Shown: one piece after another, positions 12,134 to 22,479 of the stretch
How the letters are laid out: each line of letters starts with the position of its first letter
How positions within the stretch are numbered: the stretch's first letter is position 1
Source: Collybiopsis luxurians FD-317 M1
Taxonomy: Eukaryota; Basidiomycota; Agaricomycetes; Agaricales; Omphalotaceae
Direction of reading: 5' to 3'
Assembly (NCBI GenBank): GCA_000827265.1
Contig: KN834749.1
Span: 2,221,500-2,285,499 of the forward strand
Length of the DNA: 64,000 nucleotides
Program-made: the position numbers and the translations under genes
Notes under the pieces: model-generated
Database searches by the model: none
The model's input: only the letters and a program-made list of their open reading frames with translations
What the model was told of the DNA's origin: nothing

Positions 12134-12563
12134 ATGCTTAGTCATGCTTTAAGTACAGTAGGTGCACCACTGGGTGCTCGTCGCCCTACCATGGTCATTC
12201 TTCCATGGCTCATGTCTGCCCTCAATGATATGCGGCTCAAATATCCGGATGACGAGTTCCATCCGCAGCGCGATCCGCATAATAATATCAGCTGGCGAAT
12301 TAGGTATAATGATTGTCCTGGAAAGGTACTGTCAAATTCTAATGTTTCCTCGCCGAAATTGAACACTGAACACCGCCCAGTTATACCGGCCTAGCTCAGG
12401 ACAGACACCGTCGCTGTCAAATTTTGAGATTCATTTGAAGAATAGGATGCATCGGAAGCGTGTCGACGATCGTGTGAGGCTCGAAAAGGGCAGACCTGCA
12501 CGATATTATCCGAACGGGGAATTCTCTACACTGTCAAACATGCTATCGGAAACCCATCTCTGA
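12134..12563 (+). CDS. Short protein resembling the zinc-finger-like tail of a fungal SWI/SNF-type subunit; possibly a gene fragment
   Basis: Two exons joined by a 55-nt intron (12326-12380) give about 124 residues. Exon 1 reads GAPLGARRPTMVILPWLMSA and ends ISWRIRYNDCPGK. Exon 2 continues LYRPSSGQTPSLSNFEIHLK, then NRMHRKRVDDRVRLEKGRP. The pattern (WRI-x4-CPGKLY ... NFE-x-HLKNR-x-H) recalls a C2H2-like segment that I associate, from memory, with basidiomycete Snf5-like chromatin remodelling proteins. The first metal-binding Cys expected three residues before the visible one is Tyr here. No SNF5 domain or other exon is visible upstream; only about 480 bp separate it from the divergent Pth2 start. 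It is either a genuine small gene or a truncated copy. Confidence 0.5.
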
Positions 12564-12804
12564 AATACGGAGCAGTCGAGTTGCGTCCTTAATCCTTCGA
12601 GCTCTAATTTTTTGTATGCTAACCGCCTCTTCTACCTATAGGTTGATAGTGGTGGAACGATTAGGAGTCCAAGATACATTAAGTTCATTTGCTAGCCTTG
12701 TGTATTATGGTAAGGATTACAGGAATTTGACGAAAGCAAAGGGTGTTCCGAGATACATTTTACAGATTACAGTCCCATCCAAGAAAATGAATTGAATTGA
12801 GAGA

Positions 12805-14299
12805 TTACGCGCTGTCGTCCGTTGATGATCCAGTCTCGTTTCCCTCTTCATCTACGAAAAAAAACCAACCAATTAGTAAGATATACGAGAATAGGGAAAA
12901 AATTCCCGACCATGGTCAATATAAGTAGTAATAAGTGGTGGAGGGCGAGGTGGGCTAGGTTGCTTCACAGGTGCGGAGCGGCTGGCCAAACCTTTATTCT
13001 TGAAGCCTGAGCTGAGAGTAGACGATAGCGATGCATCCGGTGACGATTCCCGAGACGAGTTGGAGTCATTGAAGGGTGCCGTTGACGAGTCACGTAGTTT
13101 TGAGGGTATTTTAGATTGCGAGTTAGTTGACGGGAGAGAAGACACCTGTAAAAGCTTTGAGGCATCATCTACCGCAACTTGGAGACAGCTTCGTACTCCA
13201 CTTGGTAATCCATCCACTTCTGACTTGACGCGAGAAACAGGAGAACCTAATGGTACTTGATGTGACATTTGGATGCCCAGAGATGGTAATTAAAATACCT
13301 TTCTGTTTTTGTTTCTTACTCGGTGATACTTGTGGTGAGATTGGCTGACCAGTGGTAAGCTTAATGATCGCATCCGCAGGTAGAAAGGGCAAACCCGTTT
13401 GCGCTTGAGGTTGAATTCGGCTTCATCTACAACAACAGTCTTCAGAGCGCAGCACACAAGGGACTGTAAGTCACAGTCTCACCGGTGCGTTTCGTCTTTG
13501 ATTTCCCTTTACTTTTCTGTGGAGATTTATCTTCGGACGCGTAGCCTGCTTCAGAAGCAGGAGAGCCGGACCTTCCGGCATCTGAAGGCTGCCTAAATCA
13601 AACGACCATAAATATTAGCATTCGTACATTCAAGTGATAGTTGTCGAAACTTACTTGGATTTAGTACTACCACGTACAGCCCCTCTTCTGGAAGTATTCA
13701 GGCCCATGCAGCTGCTGAGATGGGGTGCATAACGATTCGAAGCGATCTGTGTAGACAAATCCCATGAGAAAAGTTCCTCCATTGAGACTGTGAGCTATTA
13801 ACTGACCGTTCTGGAACAGTTTACACATTCTAAATGTATCGTACCGTCACTCTTGACACCGTTGGGTGTGCTAGCGCCTCCCTCGGCTGTTGACGGCGTC
13901 TCAGCTTGGGAAGGAGACGGTTTGACCTGTGAGGTCTGGTTTGACGAGGCGGGTACATGAGCTGAGATACACATGCATGATTGAAGGGTAAATATGGGAT
14001 TGAGATTGAAGACTTTACCTGCATTGCATCTGCATGAAATCATTTAAGGATTCACTTGTGAAAAGACTGGCGTGGCGCACTTACCGCGTACCGCAAGTCT
14101 CGCAGACAGCCCGACTTTTGGAGACTTCTGCATGAGTTTCCAGTGCTATATCCATGACGAAATCATCCAAAATGTCGCAAAATAGTTTGGTACTCTTTAC
14201 TAGTACTTAGTTTGGCAAATGAAGAAATTCCACGCGAGAACAGACCAGAGCCTGTAGAATTTGATCCCTCTCCGCTTTTTCTGCCTTTGAAGGGGCCAT
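12805..14299 (-). CDS. SGF11: SAGA-associated factor 11 (Sgf11/ATXN7L3-like), deubiquitinase module
   Basis: Sgf11 tethers the Ubp8 histone H2B deubiquitinase module in SAGA. Exon 1 starts MAPSKAEKAERDQILQAL. The next exon holds the N-terminal assembly helix STKLFCDILDDFVMDIALET, followed by RAVCETCGTR. The family zinc finger is HLECVNCSRTVASNRYAPHL plus SSCMGLNTSRRGA, matching the Sgf11 C-x2-C...H-x3-C pattern. The C-terminal half is long, low-complexity and basic/Ser-rich, ending DEEGNETGSSTDDSA. A 51-nt intron (about 13332-13382) must be removed after NLKRKR to keep the frame; its donor (gtttgc) is weak. Other introns are 45-75 nt. The finger and helix make the identity firm; details of the C-terminal exons are moderately sure. 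Confidence 0.87.
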
Positions 14300-14654
14300 T
14301 GCTAATCAAATCCGGTTCACTGAGGATAGATGTAGGAGGTGGTCGAAAGAGAATGCAACAGCAAGGGCGTTTGTGATGATGCATGTGACATATTGCTCAT
14401 TCTGTGGCGCCACCTGGCGCGACGCGCATAGGCATTCAGCTTGTATCCTCGCGCTTGATATGATTTACAGCAATCAGGCGATGAAACTTGGTCATATTCC
14501 GTCTCAATGGGTCTCTCAAAGTTCAAACTTGAGCGATCCAGTTAGTTTAACAACAAACTCAATCCAAGCTGCACCGGATGTATTTACATTCCATCTCTCA
14601 TGATATTGCTTGCGACATGCCTCCGCCTAAGACGCAGCGTAGAAAGTTACATTC

Positions 14655-15361
14655 TCATGTATTGATGCCTCTAGGTTTATGGTATAAACTCCTTGTCAGG
14701 GCTTGTTGGTCAGGGATATATCTACATATGTGTCTGCATCTCGTCTCGGCAATTTGAAGGTGATTTCCATTATCTAATAACTGAAATCTTGGCGTAGGTA
14801 CCGAAGTATGAGGATAGTAGAAAGACGCAAAACCTTGCTGCTCCTCCTTTGTTTGCTCCCACTGTCAAAACCCAGCGTTGATGTTTCCGCAGATCGAAGA
14901 TCAATGCAGACAGCAGTGTAGTAGCCTACGGCCTTCTCGGGGACGATCGTACAACAAAATTTGCGAGCAGAACGATACGGACCTTTGAGATCTCCATCTG
15001 GGATGATACGCGCTATGTTGAGCACACTAAGTCGCTGTTCATCATCTCGGAACTACTGAGTCATTTTGACACCTTTTAACAGTCGGACGTCTTTAAACTT
15101 GCGCCAGGCCTCGTTGTATGTAAAATAGGCCGAGGCTGGGTTCTCACCTGGGTGGGAGCCAGATCCAGACTCGAAAAGCACTCGGTCGACTGGGTAACAA
15201 GGGATATTTGGATCGGCGTTAGAGTGGAAAGGTGTAGACGCCGTGACCGGTGACAGCGTCAGATGAAACGGATCGGGTAGTCACAGCTGCATGATCAGCT
15301 TCATAAAGGTTGCCCTCTGCCCTTTGTGAGCTGCTACTTTCCCTGGATCCGTTATCTTCAT
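14655..15361 (-). pseudogene. Unknown spliced gene, possibly with a broken 5' end
   Basis: A minus-strand coding signal without a recognised family. The clearest segment reads NPASAYFTYNEAWRKFKDVR, then after a 60-nt intron ARIIPDGDLKGPYRSARKF and CCTIVPEKAVGYYTAVCIDL. A 54-nt intron near 14780-14835 can extend it to a stop at 14655. The 60-nt intron explains an apparent in-frame TAG. Upstream, an in-frame TGA at 15281-15283 separates a possible start (MKITDPGKVAAHKGQ, ATG at 15361) from the rest, and I find no intron that removes it. The gene may be decayed, or the true first exon may lie elsewhere. It would be divergent from the Yippee gene. Confidence 0.35.
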
Positions 15362-15523
15362 TCGCACGAAAGTACACATAAGAGCCAGCCCAGTGTCTGC
15401 CACTACCAAGGGATTTGCTTTCTTACATCTTCAGTCTTCTAACCCCATCCAATTCTCTTTGTAATTGCGCTTTACAGCCCAACTCCAGCCTAGCTTCGAT
15501 TTTTCTACCTTCCTTACTTAACC

Positions 15524-16035
15524 ATGGGCATGAGTTATCGTCGGTATCTTCACGGAGAGCGTATTTATGGATGCTCCAAGTGCAAGACCCATCTCACCAC
15601 CATCAGTTTCATGATTTCTCGAGTCAGTCCACTCACTTCGGCTCCGTTTTCGTCTCCAGTGGTACTGACAGCCGTTTACAACTCTAGGCTTTCAATGGAC
15701 AGCACGGTAGAGCCTATCTCTTTGAGACAGTGTAAGTTTCTCTGCTTTCTTTAACCTTCATACTCTCCTGAAACGTCGGGTCTGGCTTCAGTGTCAATAT
15801 TGTCGAAGGAGAACCAAGTGATCGTGTGATGACGACGGGGAATCATACTGTTCGCGATATTTATTGCATCAAGTGCAATACGACTCTGGGATGGAAATAT
15901 GTTGGTCGAGATTTCATTCCCATATGATGTCCACTGAGATAACTTGGTTTCTAGGACAAGGCCTATGAAGCATCCCAGAAATACAAAGAAGGCAGATTCA
16001 TCCTCGAGCGAAATCTTCTCATTGACGTCCAGTAA
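15524..16035 (+). CDS. Yippee-like zinc-binding protein (Moh1 type)
   Basis: About 110 residues from four exons. The Yippee fold is a small zinc-binding beta domain. The two Cys pairs are visible: YGCSKCKTHLTTISFMISR in exon 1 and DIYCIKCNTTLGWKYDKAYE at the third/fourth exon join. Between them are the conserved AFNGQHGRAYLFETVVNIVE and the short sequence TGNHTVRDIY. The end EGRFILERNLLIDV is also typical. The yeast homologue is Moh1; yippee-like proteins are linked to the GID/CTLH ubiquitin ligase and to cell growth. The start is the ATG that opens MGMSYRRYLHGERIYG, the usual N-terminus length. Introns at 15623-15691, 15731-15788 and 15901-15954 were set by phase. Confidence 0.93.
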
Positions 16036-17696
16036 GGACGAAGCTCCAGGCCGCATCGGCGTCCGTGTCGTAGAGAGACCTTGTTCAGGTGGACCCCATT
16101 CTTCCTTCGTCACTCAATCATTCCAGGATGTCATTCAGCCGCTTTTCCGATTATTTTGTTTGTGGAGCCGTTACAGATTCCAGCACGGTTTGTAGAAGGG
16201 ACGTGAGGTCCACACGTGTTCCTCAGACGTCTACCCACTTTATCCTCACCTCCATCAGTGTTGCTTGGAATAAGCCTTGACGGCTATCGATCCCTCATTT
16301 CATGCTGACCGTTTGCAGCAACTGTTCCTGGGAATAGCGAATTAAGCGCTCGGGTGCGCCACATAGAGGACTGCCTATCTGTCCCTTTCATCTCCCTCTA
16401 AATCCTTTTTTATATTGGTTCCCCTGCCTACCGTTTTCCATGTACATTATATTATCGACAAGATTGTTATGTACAGACTTCTGCGGTGCTGTACGCTGTC
16501 TCGGCTATGCTAGATATCTGTACAAGCTAGCAGCCTCCTTGATCTATGCTTTCTGTTGACTATTGTTTCAATAAAATCAGTCATTCAGTGTATATCGAGT
16601 GCGGCGCCATACGTCGTTTTGCACCGAATTCCACACCGTCCTGTGCTGATTACTCCTACGTTGAGTATCCGATCACAGGTTTCTTAATTTTTAGGAACCG
16701 CACGGTCCAGCGGAGATCTGTTGTACAGTGTAGTGCTGACCTTGAATATTCATTGATATTTTTGATAATCAAAGGAGACGTTATCCACATCGACCTGTAA
16801 ATACCCATGCTAATCGATGTTGAGATACTTGAATGAGGAAGTACGGACGCCAATAATATCATCAAGGAAGGAAAGAAACTACTCCACTGTCAGACCAGAA
16901 CGCTTGGACAAGCTTGGTAACATGATTCCAGTACAGCGTACCTACGGACGGCTTTGAGGATGACTAGAAGCTGAATGTGACTGCTGCAATGGTGGATGGG
17001 AACGAGAAGGGGGGGGGGGATTCTGCGGACTTAGCCAAAAGATGGCTGGAGAGATTAATTGGAACAAGATTTGACGAATTTTTGGGGCTACCATACTGCT
17101 TCGATTCTTGACCTGTGAATCATATTTTCGACATGGATGGTCCAATCATGTTAAGAATCATCGGGAATGTCAATATTAGTATACATTCTGCATTATTCAC
17201 ATACCAGAATCATAGTAAGTAGTCCTACTGTATTCAGATTAGCGCTTCCCCCAGGTAAGAATGAATCCGTGCAATACCGTACCTCAGTAAAAACTTATCT
17301 CCTCCTCTTTCGAGGATGAGAATGGAGCCAGCATGAGCCACCATGCGTCACCATGCGCTATGTTGTGTGCTACGCTAGGCACAGTGTCACAGTGGATGGT
17401 TGCATACGACGTCGAAGCACTGGGGAACAAGCTATGCCGTAAAGGGCCGTGACAGGAGCCGAAAGGACTGCCGGACTCGGGTAGGCGTGAGGGATGGGGA
17501 TTGCCATGCCGGCATTTTTCCCCAAAACTTTTTTCAGAGGGACGTTATAAAAGCGCGCGCCCGCTACCCCAGTCAAAACTTGTTTCACTGAAAACTTGCA
17601 CGCTTTGTCCTTAAAAGTGTCCCTGGTTCATCTGGCACTCTCCTCATCCGTTTCTCTGTGAACCTCTCGTCCCAAGTCCCGTCCCATTCTGTTAAT
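16036..17696. other. Gene-free 1.66 kb with a core promoter at its right end
   Basis: No supported gene. The left part is 3' flank of the Yippee gene. A run of nine G residues sits near 17010. The right part contains a TATAAAA box at 17546-17552, about 145 bp before the next start codon, preceded by GC-rich sequence, which looks like a strong promoter. Confidence 0.5.
17546..17552 (+). promoter_or_regulatory. TATA box
   Basis: TATAAAA followed by an alternating GC run, 145 bp upstream of the ATG of the small Ser/Pro-rich gene. Distance and context fit a core promoter with a leader of about 100 nt. No experimental support. Confidence 0.45.
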
Positions 17697-18040
17697 ATGG
17701 GTGAGTCTCAATATATACGCGTCGGTGAAATAACGTCGGGCTTACCAAATTGCCTTTATTAGCTTCATTGGCGATTTCCCCGCGCCCTTTCACTTCGTCG
17801 CCTTTGGCAGGTGCTTCCCAGCACGCGGGCGCTCCCTCTAGACCTACCGTTGCTCGAAGGAATCCGTCTTTTCCTCCGTCTCGCGCCTTGCGTCCATTCC
17901 CAAGCGTTGCCAACTCCCTTCGACCATCTTCTACCTCTAATCCCAACAAGAAACCTGTAAAGATTATTGAACCACCCCAAAACCAGCCTCGCGTCTTTGT
18001 GCTCAACTTGACTCAGGCCGAGTTGAGCAGACAAGATTAG
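17697..18040 (+). CDS. Small Ser/Pro-rich basic protein of unknown function
   Basis: The start codon and one further base form a 4-nt first exon (ATGG); a 60-nt intron follows, and a second exon encodes the rest of about 95 residues (MASLAISPRPFTSSPLAGAS). The body is rich in Ser, Pro and Arg, without membrane segments or a known domain. The C-terminus PRVFVLNLTQAELSRQD is different in character and looks like a short conserved motif or helix. The gene has a clear TATA box and is followed by about 1.5 kb without genes. The alternative, that translation begins in exon 2, is unlikely because no ATG opens that frame near its start. No function can be assigned. Confidence 0.6.
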
Positions 18041-19625
18041 ACGGGCTGGGCTTTTTGATTGCCAACCTGGGACGGAAAAGAGGAACTCTACTCACTGCAC
18101 CAACGTCAGTTGGAACGCAGCGCGCAACGCGTGCTCAGGCAGCTTTCGTGGAGACCAAAATAGATTCTAGAGGCACACACACACAATACCACCTGGCATG
18201 CACGTCCTTTCTCCTTTTTCGTCCCGTGGTTTTTGCTTTGCCTGGATATTATGCACGATAACATTATTCCTTATCCGACGACTGCTTTTTTTCATGCCCT
18301 TGTTCTTGAGCTGTCTAGTGTTATTTTTTGGGAACTGTTAACCGGAAATGTTGTCATTGTGTTGTTATACTTAAAGTGTATTCCCTAGATCATCTGTCGT
18401 CCACAGTGGCGTCACTTCTTGTACAACATTTTACTTACTGTACAACTTGATGAACTCGTTTTGATATGGATATCTAGGCGACTGTTTGATGAACTTGAGG
18501 TGAACAGATATACAGATATCTGATCTCCGTGAGCGCATGGACCCAGAATGGTTACTATACTGGTCAATTGAGGTGTAGACATGAAATTGGGCAAGTGCAT
18601 TTGTGAGTGAATAGCAGCTATTTATTCTTAGTTTGGGGATCACTAGCCGTTTGACGTATGTTCGAATTTGTTACTTGGGTTCGCTGGTCGTCCGTCGATA
18701 TTGATAAGATCTTGTTCAAACTTATGGCTGTGTGACAGGCACAGTTGTGTGTTCATTTAAGGCTATCTCTGGGCTCGTAATCGTGCACGAGATCACAGTA
18801 TGTAGGACGCTTGTAGGCGTTGAACTATGAGCGAAATGAATGGGTATCAGGAGCGGTATTCATATCAGATGAAAAGCAGTGGGTGAGAGGAAAGGCCGAT
18901 TGTTCATTCATGTGGGGCTGCTGCTCTAGGATAATTAGGATAATTAAGCATTTTTTTGCTCGGGGCGGAAAGGGCGTTCACACCCGCGCGTCAAATTAAG
19001 GTTAGAAGAAGCATGGTGAGTATCTAGTGGGAACACGAGGAATGTTGACTTTTTGGAAAGGAGAGAGATAGAGAGAGAGAGAGGGAGCACAGCAGAAACA
19101 TCCTCTGGAAAAAACGGCTTTAAAATTAGCTCCGCTTAGTTCGTACCTCGTGGAAGCTGTGGGGAGGAAGATGGTCGGAGTCGAGAAGGACGGAAGGATG
19201 GTTAGGAAGGAGAAGACATACGGAACTTTTAGAAAACGGAAACGTACAGTTGTGAATATTATCAGTGCGGAACTTGGAGACGGACCTCGGATAGTTCCGT
19301 AAAAGGATATTTTTTGGGAATACAGTGCAGCTGACTAAGCAAAACTGAGAGAAGGAAATCAAAGAGGCCCCGTTCTTCTCAATTGGCTCTCAACGACTCC
19401 TTGGCTCATTGCGCCTGTTTACGACCCAACTACGACCTGCACGACGATCGTCTGAATATTTTCTTTTCTTCTCTTTTCATATCTCAAGCCAGAGCTTGTC
19501 ACTTATCTCATCGCCCTTTTTCACTTCCCTATTCGTCACCTTCCTTTACCCTCCGAATTCTTTGTCTGAGGTATCTACCTCTGCTTCTCAATCATCTCTC
19601 TCCTCATTCTTCTCATTCTTCAGAA
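18041..19625. other. Gene-free 1.58 kb upstream of the Ras gene
   Basis: No supported coding region. It contains a GA-rich microsatellite (19061-19084) and, close to the Ras start, a long pyrimidine-rich leader (about 19440-19625) typical of fungal promoters and 5' UTRs. Confidence 0.5.
19061..19084 (+). repeat. GA dinucleotide microsatellite
   Basis: A run of GA repeats with one ATA interruption, about 550 bp upstream of the Ras start codon. Such tracts are common in fungal promoters and mutate by slippage. Confidence 0.8.
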
Positions 19626-20507
19626 ATGGATAACTGGAGAGTCGCTGTCCTGGGTGATGGTGGTGTGGGTAAGACAGCCTTGGCTGTTCAAGTGTGTCTC
19701 CAGCTTTCGTCTCTCTTTTCTCCTCATTCTAACTATCTCTTCTAGTTCACTCTCAATTGTTTTGTTGGTAAGCTCTTTCACCACCCCTACGCTAGTTCAA
19801 ACAAGGAATAACCATCTCCCGCCCCATTTCTGTCCTACAGAAGTACGTCCTTCCTGCTCCTCACTCTGAATCTTTCCCTCAACATCCTACCAGACTTATG
19901 ATCCGACGATAGAAGATGCGTACCGGAAACAACTGATAGTTGATAATCGAATGTGTTTTGTTGAGGTTATTGATACTGCAGGACAGGGTGAGCACTCTTG
20001 GCCCCCTTCAACCCCCCTCCCCCTGCTCTTCCAAATCTCATTAATCCATTTCAGAGGAATACGCCACATTACGAGACCAATGGGTCCGGTAAATATCCCA
20101 TCCCTGTTGACTCAGAAATCGTCCTTACTCATCGTCTATCCAGTGAAGGCCAGGGCTTCATTCTTGTCTACTCTATCGCGTCCCGGTCAACGTTTGATCG
20201 TCTCGATATATTCCGACAGTCGATGCGACGAGTAAAGAGAGGGGATCCGATTTTTATGCTTGTTGGCAATAAATGCGACAAGACTTATGAGCGGGAGGTG
20301 TCGAAAGAAGAGGGCGCAGCACTTGCACGTCAGTTTGGATGTGAATTTATCGAAACCTCGGCCAAAACTGCGCAAAACGTCGAACGCTTATTTACGAATC
20401 TCGTTCGTGCACTACGACAGACACGAAGTATAGATGTGGGCCCCCCCACGGGTGGTCCAGCGAAGCCGCCAAGAGAAAAGAAAAAAATCTCGTGCATTAT
20501 CCTGTAG
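19626..20507 (+). CDS. Ras-family small GTPase with a CIIL prenylation motif
   Basis: 193 residues from six exons. All G motifs are visible: P-loop [14 protein letters not shown], switch [36 protein letters not shown] and ETSAK. The C-terminus is Lys-rich and ends CIIL, a CaaX box whose final Leu favours geranylgeranylation. The intact Gln after DTAG and the effector loop place it in the Ras group; the CaaL end recalls fungal Rsr1/Rap-type proteins, so it may be a second Ras paralogue acting in polarity. To join FVE to TYDP a 2-nt exon (19841-19842, AA) is required between introns of 73 and 51 nt. Other introns follow VQ, DTAGQ and QWV. The start [10 protein letters not shown] is the only one that fits the fold. 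Confidence 0.95.
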
Positions 20508-20850
20508 GAGACTTTTTGGGATTACTGGTTGTTAGATTCCCTTCTTTACCTTCTTTGATGATACCACTATGTGATTTTTTTCTTCTCTCCCGTTTCTGTT
20601 CACTTCGTCACTCCTCCTCTACCTGTTTGCATTTTCTTTCACCCTTTCCTTCTTATTGCTCGCCTCCGCCTCCTCGATATTCCGCAGTATGACTAAGATC
20701 GAGCCATCGCGGTGCATCATTCCTGTAAACCAGCTTACTTATCAACCACGTCTCATATTATCTCTGTCAGTGTCAATGTACACGAATGCGGTGCGACTAA
20801 ATGATCGATATTAAAATACCTCACTAGCTGAACGTCCTCTTTTCGTGCTC

Positions 20851-21917
20851 ATGTCTTTTCGTTGCGAGAATCCTGATTTTCATGTCCGCTCCATTCCCGA
20901 CAATGAGACCTTTGCGGTGTGTAGACAAGCTCTCTGTACCAGCGAAGTCTTTCGTGAGCAATCTGATTAAGTTCATGTGTTTACTGATTATATAGAATTC
21001 GTTGGATGTAGGTGACATGTTTGCATGTTGCGGCGACAATTATGAGGAAACCTTGGATCTTCACGAGAGTACCGAAAGTCTGGTAGCTCTCCTGAATCTA
21101 CTCCATCATCCATTGCAACCGCCGACGCAGTTCAAGCGAGACGATTTTCATTTCATACCAAAGGTTCGGAATGATCCCAAGACCGTTATCCCCTTACCGC
21201 TGCTCCCAACGCTATTTGAGCTAGCGGACAAGTACGCACTACCGTCGGACAGAGTAGTGGACGTGTTGGCGGCCCATCTTTTGGCTCATGCACCGGATGC
21301 CCCACTAACGGTGTACACCTTTGCGGTTTCACACGGACTGCGCAGCGTCGTGTCGCAAGCCAGCCAATATCTTCAACCAATGGCGAACTACAGCCTCTCG
21401 GAAGTGAGGATCATCCCGGTCGAGGATTATCACCGAGTCATCCAATTGCAAGACCTCCGAATAAAGACGATGCGGAATTATCTGCTTTCAGAGGACATAT
21501 TCCCTCACGGTAAGGAATCATTATCTACCTCCGAAAGACGCATTTGACCAGATTTGTACTGCTTAGGTTATGGATCTTGTCCCTCGCATTCTCGAGAAAC
21601 TGAACAATTATGGCATTCAAAGAGGATGAGCCTCGCTGCCAAGGTGGAAACATGTTAGTACGGATTGCAAAATGAATTTAATCCGTTCCTCATTGGTGGC
21701 TGCCCTAGTGACAGATGTCGCTGGAGAAATGGAAATTGTAGCGTACCAAGAGCCGGTCCAGAGCTGCGCTATTTGTCGAAAGGCATGTGTTGCAGCTGTG
21801 GAAATGCTCCGAGTAGGTTTCTCCGTATCTGTGAGCTGGCAGAGACTGACCAATGGTTTTTTTTTCTAGTACAAATGTAGAAAGATTCCTAGGACGGTGG
21901 ACAAGCTGAAAACATAG
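20851..21917 (+). CDS. BTB/POZ-domain protein
   Basis: A five-exon gene of about 270 residues. The start MSFRCENPDFHVRSIPDNET opens a BTB fold, with FAVCRQALCTSEVFRDMFAC and ESTESLVALLNLLHHPLQPP as its core. A helical region follows (LFELADKYALPSDRVVDVLA; FAVSHGLRSVVSQASQYLQP). The last exons contain a Cys cluster (SCAICRKACVAAVEMLRYKC) that could bind metal. BTB domains mediate dimerisation or binding to cullin-3; large families of single-BTB proteins of this size occur in Agaricomycetes, mostly uncharacterised. The intron after EVF was placed by the join VFRDMF; later introns at 21511-21566, 21653-21710 and 21820-21870 were placed by frame. The gene is likely intact. Confidence 0.83.
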
Positions 21918-22479
21918 ACCATTGCTCCCCTCATCGAGATCTCATCGGAGCCGCCTAGGCTGTGGGTTTAGCTCCCTTCCTTCCTGGTCCAGTAATGCAC
22001 TAAACGGGTTTGGAATTGGTTCGGAAGCTTTAGAGCATTCTAGTCTCTGTGAAAATTGAATGGGAATACTGTGGTGGCCAAGATCGCAGAGGAATGGAAG
22101 TTTCTCTGATTCCCATCCATTCGCACTCTGGGATGGAGGTTCGGAGGTTCGGGTGGATGTACTGTACATAGTATGAGAGAATGCGAGTCATTGGACACGA
22201 CTAAATTTTTTCGCCAAGTGGCTTGAAAGTGTTCACCGCAGCACACCTATTTTGGGCGGAAGCAACGGACCGCTCAGGCTATGCGTATGCGCCATGGACC
22301 GTCGAATCTTTGCTCTTTTGCTTTCTTTCAACTACTTGGTAGACTCGCGAACAGTATGTCTGTCATCCGCTATTTCAGATCAGCCCTGCCATGTACACAA
22401 ACAATGAAACAATTAAGATCGCCGGCGGCAATTCCAAGCACCTCTTTCCTCTGCACTCTCAACATTCCCTTTCATTACA

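Noticed and set aside
15000..15062. In-frame TAG after VKMTQ in the unknown minus-strand gene, as possible readthrough
   Set aside because: A 60-nt GT-AG intron with a branch-like CTCAAC removes it in frame.
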